Shown here: one piece after another, positions 19,012 through 28,061 of the stretch
Numbering within the stretch: the first letter of the stretch is position 1
Layout: every line of letters starts with the position of its first letter
From: Pseudomonas orientalis
Lineage (GTDB): Bacteria; Pseudomonadota; Gammaproteobacteria; Pseudomonadales; Pseudomonadaceae
Assembly: GCF_022807995.1 (NCBI RefSeq)
Contig: NZ_CP094351.1
Location: 1,767,001 to 1,831,000, forward strand
Reading direction: 5' to 3'
Length of the DNA: 64,000 bases
Program-made: the position numbers and the translations under genes
Notes under the pieces: model-generated
Seen by the model: only the letters and a program-made list of their open reading frames with translations
The model's database searches: none
What the model was told of the DNA's origin: nothing

Positions 19012-19034
19012 AGGCCCGCCATGTGCGGGCCTTT
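19012..19034 (+). terminator. rho-independent terminator after DoxX gene
   Basis: AGGCCCGC and GCGGGCCT form an 8-bp stem around a 4-5-base loop, followed by TTTT. It starts about 18 bp after the DoxX stop. Confidence 0.8.
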
Positions 19035-19248
19035 TCGTTGCTCGGGATTCTTGACACCGGCCCGCCAGCTTCTCTAGGATGCTGCTCATGCGCCGATTTA
19101 AACAGCTAATTGCGGGGCGCCACTGGACTCGATGCAGTCCGACAGAACCATGCACTCATCAGCAGGCACGGGTCGAAATACCGCTAAAGCGCTGGTTCGG
19201 TGTTGCCTCTCACCTGCCCGCAGACTTTTGAGGCAGAGACACGACACG

Positions 19249-19557
19249 ATGAATGCACTACGCCCCCTGATACGCCTGGCCCCGATCACTGCGGACCTGA
19301 CTCAGCGCAACCCGAAAATCCTCTTGGGCGGTAAGCACCAGCCCACGCTGTTACGTTACCTGGACGGCTGGCCACGTCGCACCGGTCGGCCTTCGGCGTT
19401 CCTGATCCAGTTTGTCGAAGACGGCGACTCACTCGCGCGTTTCGCCAACAACAGCTTTGACCTCGCTGTGATCCAGGCGCCGGACTCAGACAATGCCGAA
19501 GAAGTTATCCGTCAATTGACGCGTATTGCCCGGCAAGGGCTGATTGCTCGCCGCTGA
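19249..19557 (+). CDS. conserved small protein of unknown function
   Basis: A 102-residue protein beginning MNALRPLIRLAPITADLTQR; I do not recognise a named family. The C-terminal half (NNSFDLAVIQAPDSDNAEEVIRQ followed by LTRIARQGLIARR) resembles the motif II region of class I methyltransferases, but the SAM-binding glycine motif is absent, so this may be a degenerate or partner domain. The frame remains open upstream to 19132, but the ATG at 19249 begins the credible protein. Upstream lies a 214-bp stretch after the DoxX terminator with no gene. It converges with the GldG-like gene 17 bp downstream. Confidence 0.65.
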   Translation: MNALRPLIRLAPITADLTQRNPKILLGGKHQPTLLRYLDGWPRRTGRPSAFLIQFVEDGDSLARFANNSFDLAVIQAPDSDNAEEVIRQLTRIARQGLIARR

Positions 19558-19574
19558 TCGCCAACGCAACGTGT

Positions 19575-21314
19575 TCAGCCGAAGGCCACAGGCGCCCACC
19601 GGCGTCGACACAGGCAGCGATAACGCGCCCAGGCTATCAGGCACAACACCAGCGGTACCGTCACGATCATCAGCAGCTTTACGATCCGTTCAAAGCGGCG
19701 CAGCGGCGCATACGCCTGAGCCTTGAGGGCATGCAGTTCCATCGGCAGGCGCAGACGTTCCTTGTTGAGTGCCTGCAATTGGGTATTGGTGTCCACGGCC
19801 TGGGTGCCCAAGCTTTTGGTCTGTGGATTCAAGCGCTGCCACGCTTGTTCAGTACGCTCAAGGCGACGTTCCAGCTCAGCTGCCTTTTCCCGGTACGCCT
19901 GCGCGGCCGCTTCGCGCATGGGCTCCAGGGTGCTGAGTGAACGTGACGTAATATGCGGGCGAATATCCGCCAGTTTCGCGGGCGCCGCCAGGTTGTCCAG
20001 TGTATTGAGTACGAACTGCACGTTGTCGTTGGCCGTTGTCTGGCTGACAGCATCCGCGAGCAAATCGGTATCGGCAACGACCACCACCTCTATTCGGACA
20101 GCCTTTTGCAAGCCTGGTGGCTGGCCCCTGAGGCCGTCGGGAAATGCCGAATAGGCTGGCCCCACGATACGTGCGGAGATCACATGGCGTTGACCTGAAG
20201 TGGCGGCTTCATCAATCAACGTGTCGAACTGCGTCGCTGAAGCGAAACGCGCGGCGTCCAGCAGCGCAGACTGTCGAGAGCTTTGTAGCAACGGGGTGAA
20301 TGTCGTTCGGCTTTTTCGCGAGCGTAACAGCGCGCCACTGCTTGATACGCTCAGGCTGTTTAGTTTCCAGGTGCTGATGTCATACGCGGTCATCGCCTGT
20401 CGTGGCAGTTTCAACCTGGCGGGGTGCAATACGGTGGGCATGCCTGGGCCGAGCGAGGCCGAGGAGGCGTAAAGGCTGTCCACCAGTAGCTTGTTCGGCG
20501 GCATCTGTATGCCCCATGTGGTCAACAGGCCATCAAGCCTGAAGTCTGCCGATACGGTTTCAGTCCCCATCTCGCTCACCGGGTCGATGAAGATCATCAG
20601 CTTGCCGCCGCTTAAGACAAACTGCTCGATGCCATAGAGCGTTTGTTCGGTCAGAGCCCTTGGTTGAACGACCATCAAGCTGCCTATGGATGCAGGCACC
20701 TGGGAGATGTTCGACGCCAGTTCCACCAGATTGAATTGCCTGCGCATCTGCTCCATCAGTTGGCTGGCTGAATCATCCAACGGCAACCCGGACAGCAGGC
20801 CGACGTTGCGGCGTTGAGGGTGCATCAATTTATCGATCAGTTGGCTGATTTGATACTCCAGCAGCGGTTCGTCAACGGGGTTGAATGCTTCGATGCGCTG
20901 CGTACCCTGGCCGGCGCGTGTGCCTATAAGGCCAAGGAATCCTTGTGTGTCATCCAAACCGAACAAGCTGGCTTTGTAGGCATCTTCTGAAAAAGGCGCA
21001 GGATCAATAATATGCAGATTGATCATGCCGTCGGCTGCTGACTCAAATTCCTGAAGCAAATCCTCTACGCGCTGGCCGAAGCGTTTCACGGTTCGGCTTT
21101 TCTTCGGTGTGGTGAGCGAATTGAAATAGTACAGGTCCAGTGGGCTATCAAGCGTCGCGAGCAGGTGCTGCGTCGCAGGCGATAAGGTATGGATGTTCTG
21201 TTGTGAAAAGTCCCAGCGGATATCGGGTAGTTTGTTTATCCAGACCAGATTGAATGCCAGGAACAGTAATGATATGACGATCAACGTCATACCCATACGG
21301 AGAGCGGATCGCAT
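19575..21314 (-). CDS. GldG-like ABC transporter auxiliary protein
   Basis: A 579-residue protein anchored at both ends: one helix at residues 7-27 and one near 545-565, with a large periplasmic part between. The sequence IRWDFSQQNIHTLSPATQHLL, the GLLSGLPLD segment and SGGKLMIFIDPVSEMG (near 245) match the GldG/ABC_transp_aux family. Residues about 450-530 form a coiled coil (REKAAELERRLERTEQAWQRL). It is the last gene of a three-gene ABC operon, 12 bp after the permease. Homologues pair with a GldA ATPase and GldF permease; the cargo is unknown outside gliding bacteria. Confidence 0.85.
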   Translation of the reverse strand: MRSALRMGMTLIVISLLFLAFNLVWINKLPDIRWDFSQQNIHTLSPATQHLLATLDSPLDLYYFNSLTTPKKSRTVKRFGQRVEDLLQEFESAADGMINLHIIDPAPFSEDAYKASLFGLDDTQGFLGLIGTRAGQGTQRIEAFNPVDEPLLEYQISQLIDKLMHPQRRNVGLLSGLPLDDSASQLMEQMRRQFNLVELASNISQVPASIGSLMVVQPRALTEQTLYGIEQFVLSGGKLMIFIDPVSEMGTETVSADFRLDGLLTTWGIQMPPNKLLVDSLYASSASLGPGMPTVLHPARLKLPRQAMTAYDISTWKLNSLSVSSSGALLRSRKSRTTFTPLLQSSRQSALLDAARFASATQFDTLIDEAATSGQRHVISARIVGPAYSAFPDGLRGQPPGLQKAVRIEVVVVADTDLLADAVSQTTANDNVQFVLNTLDNLAAPAKLADIRPHITSRSLSTLEPMREAAAQAYREKAAELERRLERTEQAWQRLNPQTKSLGTQAVDTNTQLQALNKERLRLPMELHALKAQAYAPLRRFERIVKLLMIVTVPLVLCLIAWARYRCLCRRRWAPVAFG

Positions 21315-21326
21315 CAGCGACTTTCC

Positions 21327-22052
21327 TTAGCTGTTTTTATAGTTGAGTGTCACAATGGTTGCAGAAAGAAAGGCAAGGATCATGCTGACAAAATATAAAC
21401 CGTCATGCAGTGTTATTTTGCCGTTGTCCATTGAGCTGAACCGGGAAATCGGGTCAAGTTTGATGATGCTGTCAACTATCCAGATCGGTGCCTGATGTTC
21501 AAGTGCATCCAGGACCAAAGACAGCCCGCTGATGGTCAGCAGCAAACCCATGGTGAACAGGAAAATTATGATGCGCTGGTGCGTGAGTGCGCATATGAAA
21601 CAACCGACAGATAGATAACTTCCTGCCAGTAACCAACTTGCCAGAAATTGTGAAGCGATCACCCCATTATCGGGCGTTCCGAGATAGTTAGCGGCAATCA
21701 CGATAGGAAAATTCAACAACAGAGCGACACTGCACACTGCCCATGCGGCGAGAAATTTTCCGATCACGCATTCTGCTGAAGTGACGGGCAAGGTTTTCAT
21801 CATGCCGGAAAAGCTGGCACTGCGTTCATCAGACCACAATTGCATCGACAAACTGGGTATCAGCAACAGATAGAGCCATGGATGCAATTCGAAAAAAGCC
21901 TGCAAGTCACTGCTGTCGCGCTCCAACCAATGGTGGGCGTGCAACCCCAGGGCCGTACACAGCGCCAGGAACAACGCCACGCTCAGGTAGGTGTGCGGGA
22001 CGCAGGCATAGTTGGCGAGTTGGCGTTTGAAAATGAGGGGTAGCAGCTTCAA
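21327..22052 (-). CDS. GldF-like ABC-2 type permease
   Basis: A 241-residue inner-membrane protein with six predicted helices. PSLSMQLWSDERSASFSGMMKTLPVTSAECVIGKFLAAWA (given here in part as a landmark near residues 68-107) is the typical ABC-2/GldF coupling region, where the DER motif precedes helix three. Its ATG overlaps the ATPase stop codon in an ATGA arrangement (22049-22052), implying translational coupling. Codon use and composition are more AT-rich than the flanking core genes. It should form the membrane channel of the GldA/F/G-like exporter. Confidence 0.83.
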   Translation of the reverse strand: MKLLPLIFKRQLANYACVPHTYLSVALFLALCTALGLHAHHWLERDSSDLQAFFELHPWLYLLLIPSLSMQLWSDERSASFSGMMKTLPVTSAECVIGKFLAAWAVCSVALLLNFPIVIAANYLGTPDNGVIASQFLASWLLAGSYLSVGCFICALTHQRIIIFLFTMGLLLTISGLSLVLDALEHQAPIWIVDSIIKLDPISRFSSMDNGKITLHDGLYFVSMILAFLSATIVTLNYKNS

Positions 22053-22975
22053 GAGGATACCTCATGGCTCAGATGGTGAACGACATCGTTCAGGCGACCT
22101 GGCTCCAGATGCAGTGACGTTATGTTCCAGCGGCGATGGGTGATAAGGGAGTTGATGGCGGGGAAGATGGTGTGTCCGGGCATGGCCAGAACCGTTACTT
22201 TGCCCGGGTTGTGACGGTCTTCTTCGATGCCCGCAACGCCGGGTAATACGGCAAGTGCGAGTAGATCCACGGGCGGATCCGCTGCAAGTGTCACCGCTTG
22301 GAAGTGCCGGGAGCTGCGCTGTAACTGGGTCAGTGAAGAGTCGACAAGCAGTCGCCCGCCTGCGATTACCAGGGCGCGGGTACAGATGTCGGACAGCGCG
22401 TCGTAATGACGGGAGGCAATAATGACGCTCATTTCTTCGGTCAGGGATTGAACAAGCCCCCTGAATTTGAGCTGTTGCTCGGCGCTCAGCCCTTCCGTGG
22501 GCTCGTCCAGCAGGAGCACGCTGGGGGAATGCAAAATGGCTTGTGCAATGGCGACTCTGCGCTTCAAACCCAGGTTGAGCACATCGATAGGGCAGTTGAG
22601 CACGGGAAGCAGCTCCAGCCGCGTGGCGACCCGATCCACGTGCCGGCGTTTTTCGGCGCCGCTGAAGCCTCGAGCGGCTGCCACAAAGTTGAGAAGGCCT
22701 TTGATTGACAGCGTAGGGTGGGTGATGCCCGCTTGGAGCTGGTAACCGACAGCTTGTCTGGCGAGAGCTGAATGGGTTTGCGTACTCAAACCCTGAATGC
22801 TGATGTGCCCATTGGTGGGCCTGGTCATGCCGGAAATCAAATTCAGCAACGTTGTTTTACCGGCGCCATGCTCTCCAAACAATCCCACGCATTCCTGGCG
22901 TTGGGCACAGAACGAAACGTCGCTTATCACGCTTTTTTTGCCCAGGTATTTTGTCAGGTTGCTGACTTCGATCAT
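22049..22975 (-). CDS. GldA-like ABC transporter ATPase
   Basis: A 308-residue ATPase and first gene of the operon. Walker A is GEHGAGKTTLLN, Walker B is SVLLLDEPTEG, and the Q-loop is VGYQLQ. The signature region reads LNLGLKRRVAIAQA instead of LSGGQ, and the switch segment is IASRHYD with the usual histidine in place. A C-terminal regulatory domain of about 90 residues follows (ADPPVDLLALAVLPGVAGIEED), as in GldA and NosF-type subunits. It should power the adjacent permease. The start at 22975 borders an AT-rich divergent intergenic region shared with the coiled-coil gene. Confidence 0.87.
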   Translation of the reverse strand: MIEVSNLTKYLGKKSVISDVSFCAQRQECVGLFGEHGAGKTTLLNLISGMTRPTNGHISIQGLSTQTHSALARQAVGYQLQAGITHPTLSIKGLLNFVAAARGFSGAEKRRHVDRVATRLELLPVLNCPIDVLNLGLKRRVAIAQAILHSPSVLLLDEPTEGLSAEQQLKFRGLVQSLTEEMSVIIASRHYDALSDICTRALVIAGGRLLVDSSLTQLQRSSRHFQAVTLAADPPVDLLALAVLPGVAGIEEDRHNPGKVTVLAMPGHTIFPAINSLITHRRWNITSLHLEPGRLNDVVHHLSHEVSS

Positions 22976-23213
22976 AGGTTTACCGAATCAATTGGGCGGT
23001 GTCTGAAGAAGGTTTCGGTTGTGGTGTCAGTGCGTTAAAAAGATTACGTTCAATACCTGCGCTTGGGAACGCTGGGTGCACTTAATAAGCAAAGTCCTAC
23101 GTTTGAATTGATAATGCGCTGAAACAATTGTTTTGTTCTGAGTGCTTAATAATGGTCGGATATTTGTCTGATATTTATATAAGGTTTTCTTTTTGTAATG
23201 AGGCCTGACTGCC
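22976..23213. promoter_or_regulatory. AT-rich divergent intergenic region
   Basis: These 238 bp separate the divergent ABC operon and coiled-coil gene and are far richer in A and T than the flanks, especially 23085-23200 (GTTTGAATTGATAATGCG, TTGTTTTGTTCTGAG, GATATTTATATAAGG). Several candidate -10 hexamers exist on both strands and I cannot choose among them. No coding frame looks real here. Confidence 0.5.
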
Positions 23214-24215
23214 ATGATGCTTCTACGTACCCTTGTTCTTGAGCGCAGCGGCGAGGATGCTCCCGTTAACGGTGCACTGTTGTGTGGCTTTGCGGTCGCA
23301 CAGACGTCCTCCAACTTCCTGGTGTATAGCCTTGATGAAGAAGCTGAACCCGGTCATTCCAGGGTGTATATCGCCGCCTTACGCAAAAAGCTCGAACGGT
23401 ATTTTCTTGGCGGGGTTGAGTCCAAGGAGGACTTGCAAGTAGCGATGCAAGTGTTTAAGCAAATTCTGATGATGGCGGCGGCATCGGGTAATAAGGAAAG
23501 TGCTGGCACCGAGTCTCAGGTTCCGTTTCACTTCATTGATCTGAAAGGCTGCAGATTGCCGCCTGCCAGGCCCGAGGACCATCACTCAGTGATCGTCAAG
23601 AAAGCGCTGGTAATGAAGGTGATAACGCTGGGGATGTCCGCACCCGCTGCGCCTGCCATCGAAAGCAGCGCGGTCATCGTGCCGTCCATTCGCTTTTCCT
23701 CGCAAATGATTGCACCGCCGCGCGGCAAGAGTCAGGCGGAGCCCGTCCCGCCGCCCGTGGATGAAGATTTTGTCGAAGAGCCGCCTGCGCAGGTCACGGC
23801 CCGGGTAGAGTCGCAAGTGCCGGTTGAATCCAACGTGCCGATCGCACAGTCAGAGCCGATCGAAATGCCGGCGCAACCCGCCTATCCCAAGGAGAGTACC
23901 TCCATTCTCGAGATAGACAGCACCCTGAGCAATCTGGCCAGGGTGGCCCAGGAACTGACACAAAAAAAACAGGCGGTCATTGAGCGCGAAGCGATGCTCG
24001 AGCAGTGGCAGGCTCGGCTGCAACAACAGCAGACTCAGCAAGATGAAAGAAGCCGAGCATTGGACCAGCATCATTCGCGGCTGCAGGAGCAAGAGTTGGA
24101 GGTGAGCCAAAAGACCGAAAAGATGGTGTTGATGATGTCGCAATTATCGCTGATGCGGCAGCGCCTGCAAGGCACCCTTGTTGAACTGGACCAGGTCCTC
24201 GATGGGCAGGGCTGA
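23214..24215 (+). CDS. unrecognised protein with C-terminal coiled coil
   Basis: A 333-residue protein that I cannot place in a family. Residues 1-145 look globular (LCGFAVAQTSSNFLVYSLDE, then SRVYIAALRKKLERYFLGG, then FHFIDLKGCRLPPARPEDHH). Residues about 150-235 are a Pro/Ala/Glu-rich, low-complexity linker. Residues about 238-330 form a long Gln-rich coiled coil (QARLQQQQTQQDERSRALDQ). There is no signal peptide or membrane helix, so it is probably cytoplasmic. It is divergent from the GldA/F/G-like operon across an AT-rich region. ATGs at 23214 and 23217 are both possible and the ribosome site is weak. Confidence 0.7.
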   Translation: MMLLRTLVLERSGEDAPVNGALLCGFAVAQTSSNFLVYSLDEEAEPGHSRVYIAALRKKLERYFLGGVESKEDLQVAMQVFKQILMMAAASGNKESAGTESQVPFHFIDLKGCRLPPARPEDHHSVIVKKALVMKVITLGMSAPAAPAIESSAVIVPSIRFSSQMIAPPRGKSQAEPVPPPVDEDFVEEPPAQVTARVESQVPVESNVPIAQSEPIEMPAQPAYPKESTSILEIDSTLSNLARVAQELTQKKQAVIEREAMLEQWQARLQQQQTQQDERSRALDQHHSRLQEQELEVSQKTEKMVLMMSQLSLMRQRLQGTLVELDQVLDGQG

Positions 24216-24338
24216 GTCGCTGATCGTTGAGCTGGATACTTTACGCCGTTGATTTATCATCGATCCCCGCAAGCCGACGCCAGGGTGTGACGCCGTGGTC
24301 TGTCGGCACCATCGGACATTGCCTGGGGATGCACGCGT

Positions 24339-24812
24339 TTGAGTACCAAGCTGATTACCAAAGAAGGCCATGAAGCGCTGAAAAAGGAGTTGGACTACCT
24401 TTGGCGGGAGAAGCGCCCGGACACCACGCGCAAGGTGACGTGGGCAGCTTCCCTGGGAGATCGCAGCGAAAACGCCGATTACCAGTACAACAAGAAGCTG
24501 TTGCGTGAAATCGATCGGCGGGTGCGCTACTTGCGCAAGCGCCTCGAAGACATGCGCGTTGTGGAATACATGCCCGAGCAGGAGGGCAAGGTGTTTTTCG
24601 GTGCGTGGGTCGATGTCGAAAACGAGCAGGGCGAGACCAAGCGTTTTCGCATTGTGGGTTATGACGAGATCTATGACCGGATGGATTACATCTCTATCGA
24701 CTCCCCCATGGCACGTGCGCTGTTGCGCAAAGAGGTGGACGATGAAGCCATCGTACAAACCCCCGGCGGAGAGGTATGTTGGTGGATCACCCGGATTGAA
24801 TACGTGAAATAG
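24339..24812 (+). CDS. greB: transcription elongation factor GreB
   Basis: A 157-residue Gre factor. The N-terminal coiled coil contains ALKKELDYLWREKRPDTTRK and the tip WAASLGDRSENADYQYNKKLL, where the acidic Asp and Glu stimulate RNA polymerase transcript cleavage; YIPEG-like C-terminal features follow (SPMARALLRKEVDDEAIVQTP). The WREKRP segment and length identify GreB rather than GreA. The start is a TTG at 24339; no in-frame ATG or GTG occurs upstream, and GGGGA lies about 10 bases before it. It rescues backtracked RNA polymerase. Confidence 0.93.
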   Translation: MSTKLITKEGHEALKKELDYLWREKRPDTTRKVTWAASLGDRSENADYQYNKKLLREIDRRVRYLRKRLEDMRVVEYMPEQEGKVFFGAWVDVENEQGETKRFRIVGYDEIYDRMDYISIDSPMARALLRKEVDDEAIVQTPGGEVCWWITRIEYVK

Positions 24813-24815
24813 CAA

Positions 24816-24853
24816 CAGATGGCCCTTGCTCTGGCTGGAGCAAGGGCCATCTG
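24816..24853. terminator. bidirectional terminator between greB and ybbP
   Basis: CAGATGGCCCTTGCTC and GAGCAAGGGCCATCTG form a perfect 16-bp stem with a 6-base loop between the convergent genes. A short T-rich stretch follows on the plus strand only weakly, so termination strength is uncertain. Confidence 0.8.
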
Positions 24854-24857
24854 TGTT

Positions 24858-27368
24858 TCAGCCCTCGCGCAGTACCGTCAGCGGGCTGGCGTTCAGCGCG
24901 CGGCGGGTGCCGAACACCCCGGCGGCACCGATCAGCGCCGCACCGATCATCGGCAGCAGCAACAGCCAGGGGTGAGGGTGCCAGGCCAGGTCAAAGGCGT
25001 AGCGATACAGCACCCAGGTCACCAGTTCCGTGCCCAGTGCCGCCAGCAAACCACTGACCGCTCCCAGCAGGCCGAACTCGATGCGCCTGGCCTTGACCAG
25101 CAGCCGGCGCTCGGCCCCCAGCGCACGCAGCAGCGCACCTTGGCGGATTCGCTCATCCAGGGTGGCCTGCAAGCCGGAAAACAGCACGGCCATGCCTGCG
25201 GCGAGCACGAACAGCAGCACGTATTCCACCGCCAGCGTCACCTGGGCAAGGATGCTGCGCAGCTGTTCCAGCAGCGCCTCGACCTGCAGGATGGTGACGG
25301 CCGGGAAGGCTCGGGACAGGTCGACGATCTGTTGGTCATGCCCAGGCGCCAGGTAGAAGCTGGTCAGGTAAGTAGTCGGCAAATCCTTCAAGGTGCCCGG
25401 TTGGAAGATCATGAAGAAATTGGGCTGGAAATTGTCCCAGTTGATGGTCCGCAGGCTGGTGACCCGTGCCTCGCGATTCTCCCCGCCAATGGTGAATACC
25501 AGATGGTCGTTGAGCTTGAGTTTCAGGCTTTCGGCCACCTTGGCTTCCACCGACACCCCGGGAATGTCATCACCCGGCTGCGCCGTCCACCAACTGCCTG
25601 CCGTCAGTACGTTACCCTGGGGTAGATCGGCCGCCCAGGTCAGGCTCAGGTCCCGTTGCACCGCGCGATCACCGCTGGAGTCCTTGCTGACAATCTCCTG
25701 TACGGGCTCGCCGTTGATGCTGATCAGCCGACCGGGGACTACGGGGTAAAGCGGGGCCGATTGCGCCTGAACGTCCAGAAGGCGGGCGCCAAATGCCTCC
25801 TTGTCGGCCGGCAGGATATTCAGCGCAAAATAGTTGGGCGCATCCTTGGGCAACTGGTTCTGCCAGGTGTCAAGCAGCTCGCCGCGCAGCAGGGCGATCA
25901 AGCCCATGGATAGCAGAATCAGGCCAAACGCCAGGGACTGGCCAGCTGCCGCCAATGGATGGCGCAGCAATTGGCCCAGGCCCAGGCGCCAGGGCAAGGA
26001 GGCGCGTGCCAGTAACCGGCGCAGGCTTTGCAATAACAACAGCAGCAAGCCGCCGAGGATCAATGCCGCCACCACGCCACCGCCCAGTAATGCGAAGGTC
26101 AACACCAGATCAAGGCTCAGGCGCCACATGATCAGGCCCAGGGCAAACAGCGCCGCGCCATACACCATCCAGGTGCTTGAGGGGATCGGCAGCAGGTCGC
26201 GACGCAATACCCTCAACGGCGGCACCCGACCCAGCGCGGCCAGGGGCGGGAGCGCGAAGCCGGCGAGGGCGACGAGCCCGGTACCGATACCGGCGACCGC
26301 CGGCAGCAGCCCACCGGGTGGCACGTCCGCCGGCAGCAGATCGTGCAGGAAGTAGAACAGCCCGAATTGCGCGAGCCAACCGAGGATCGCGCCGGTCAGG
26401 CTCGCCAATAGCCCGAGTACACTCAGTTGCAGGCTGAACAGCAACATGGCTTCGCGGCGTGACAACCCCAGGCAGCGCAGCAGGGCGCTGGCATCGAAAC
26501 GACGGCTGGCAAAGCGGTTGGCCGACAGCGCCACGGCCACACCGGCCAGCAACACCGCTACCAGGCTGGCCATATTCAGGTAACGCTCGGCCTTGCCCAG
26601 GGCGCCGCCGATCTGTTGGTTGCCATCGCGCGAGTCCTGCAGGCGCTGGTTGGCCGCCAGGCCAGGCTTGATCAGGTCTCGATAGGTTTGCAGCGCCGTG
26701 CTGCCGGGTGGCGCACGCCACAGTTCGCGGTAGCTCACGCGGCTGCCAGGCTGGACCACGCCGGTGGCGTCCAGGTCCGCCAGGTTGATCATCACCCTGG
26801 GCGTGAGGCTGTAGAAGTTGCCGGCGCGGTCGGGCTCATAGGTCAGTATGCGTGCCAGGCGCAGGGTCTTCATGCCTACGTCGATGCTGTCGCCGACCTT
26901 CAGGTCCAGCGCTGTCAGCAGCCGCGCCTCCACCCAGGCTTCGCCGGGTTTGGGGCCGCCGCCCGGGGTTTCGGCACCAAAGGGCTCCCCCGTACTTTTA
27001 AGCTCGCCCCGCAGCGGGTACTGCTCGTTGACCGCCTTGATACTGGAGAGCTGGATGCCATTGTCGGCGGCGATAACGCTGGAGAATTCCACGATGCGCG
27101 CATGATCCAGGCCCAGTTCGGTGCCGGATCGGATTTGCTCGGGACGGGCCGGCGAGCTGCCTTCGAGTACCAGGTCCGCGCCCAGGAACTCGGTGGCGCG
27201 CAACAGCATGGCGCCGTTGAGGCGTGCGCCGAAATACCCGATGGCGGTGCTGGCGGCCACGGCCACCAGCAGGGCGAAGAACAACACGCGCAGTTCGCCG
27301 GCGCGGGCATCGCGCAGTAATTGGCGCATGGCAAGACTGAACAGGCGTAACAGCGGCAGGCGTGCCAT
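24858..27368 (-). CDS. ybbP: FtsX-like ABC transporter permease YbbP
   Basis: An 836-residue permease with about ten membrane segments arranged as two FtsX repeats: a first helix at 25-45, core helices at roughly 260-500 and a C-terminal set at roughly 700-815. Large periplasmic domains lie between. Its ATG (27368) overlaps the ybbA TGA as TGATG, so the two are translationally coupled. YbbAP belongs to the MacB/LolCDE mechanotransmission type; the complex has been linked to handling hydrophobic compounds together with the TesA lipase encoded next door. Confidence 0.9.
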   Translation of the reverse strand: MARLPLLRLFSLAMRQLLRDARAGELRVLFFALLVAVAASTAIGYFGARLNGAMLLRATEFLGADLVLEGSSPARPEQIRSGTELGLDHARIVEFSSVIAADNGIQLSSIKAVNEQYPLRGELKSTGEPFGAETPGGGPKPGEAWVEARLLTALDLKVGDSIDVGMKTLRLARILTYEPDRAGNFYSLTPRVMINLADLDATGVVQPGSRVSYRELWRAPPGSTALQTYRDLIKPGLAANQRLQDSRDGNQQIGGALGKAERYLNMASLVAVLLAGVAVALSANRFASRRFDASALLRCLGLSRREAMLLFSLQLSVLGLLASLTGAILGWLAQFGLFYFLHDLLPADVPPGGLLPAVAGIGTGLVALAGFALPPLAALGRVPPLRVLRRDLLPIPSSTWMVYGAALFALGLIMWRLSLDLVLTFALLGGGVVAALILGGLLLLLLQSLRRLLARASLPWRLGLGQLLRHPLAAAGQSLAFGLILLSMGLIALLRGELLDTWQNQLPKDAPNYFALNILPADKEAFGARLLDVQAQSAPLYPVVPGRLISINGEPVQEIVSKDSSGDRAVQRDLSLTWAADLPQGNVLTAGSWWTAQPGDDIPGVSVEAKVAESLKLKLNDHLVFTIGGENREARVTSLRTINWDNFQPNFFMIFQPGTLKDLPTTYLTSFYLAPGHDQQIVDLSRAFPAVTILQVEALLEQLRSILAQVTLAVEYVLLFVLAAGMAVLFSGLQATLDERIRQGALLRALGAERRLLVKARRIEFGLLGAVSGLLAALGTELVTWVLYRYAFDLAWHPHPWLLLLPMIGAALIGAAGVFGTRRALNASPLTVLREG

Positions 27369-28051
27369 CAAGGCTCCAGGGGCGCGACCATCAGGCCGGC
27401 TTCAAGGCGGATCAGGCGTCGGCACCGATGGGCCAGGCGCTCGTCGTGGGTGACCAGTACCAGGGTCGTGCCGCTCTCTTTATTGAGTTCGAACAGCAGG
27501 TCGCTGATGCGCTCGCCGGTGTGGCTGTCGAGGTTGCCGGTGGGCTCGTCGGCAAACAGCACGTCCGGCTCGGCGGCAAACGCGCGGGCAATCGCCACAC
27601 GTTGCTGCTCGCCGCCGGAAAGCTGGCGTGGCGAATGGGTCAGGCGCTTGCCAAGGCCGACGCGCTCGAGCAGGTGGGTGGCGCGCTCGCGGGCATCCTT
27701 GCGGCCATCGAGCTCCAGCGGCAGCATGACGTTTTCCAACGCATTGAGGCTGTCGAGCAACTGGAAGGACTGGAATACGAAACCCACGTGTTCGGCACGG
27801 ATGCGCGCGCGTTGGTCTTCGTCGAGGCTGCTCAAGGCTTGGCCGGCCAGGGTGACTTCACCGCTGCTGGGCAGGTCCAGGCCGGCCAGCAGGCCGAGGA
27901 GGGTGGATTTGCCGGAACCGGAGCTGCCGACGATAGCCAGGCTATCGCCCTTGTTCAGTTCCAGGCTCAGTTCGTGCAGGATAGTCAGTTCACCTTCCGC
28001 GCTTGGAACCACTTTGCTGAGGTTTCGCGCGGTGAGAATGCTTGCGCCCAT
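27368..28051 (-). CDS. ybbA: ABC transporter ATPase YbbA
   Basis: A 227-residue ATPase of the LolD/MacB class from ATG 28051. Walker [14 protein letters not shown]-loop VGFVFQSF, signature [14 protein letters not shown], Walker [14 protein letters not shown] and switch VTHDERLA are all intact. A longer upstream frame exists, but it would overlap tesA and shows no homology. It pairs with YbbP downstream and is divergent from tesA: the two start codons are only about 10 bp apart, so each promoter must lie inside or beyond the other gene's 5' end. Confidence 0.93.
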   Translation of the reverse strand: MGASILTARNLSKVVPSAEGELTILHELSLELNKGDSLAIVGSSGSGKSTLLGLLAGLDLPSSGEVTLAGQALSSLDEDQRARIRAEHVGFVFQSFQLLDSLNALENVMLPLELDGRKDARERATHLLERVGLGKRLTHSPRQLSGGEQQRVAIARAFAAEPDVLFADEPTGNLDSHTGERISDLLFELNKESGTTLVLVTHDERLAHRCRRLIRLEAGLMVAPLEP

Positions 28052-28061
28052 GGAGAATCCG

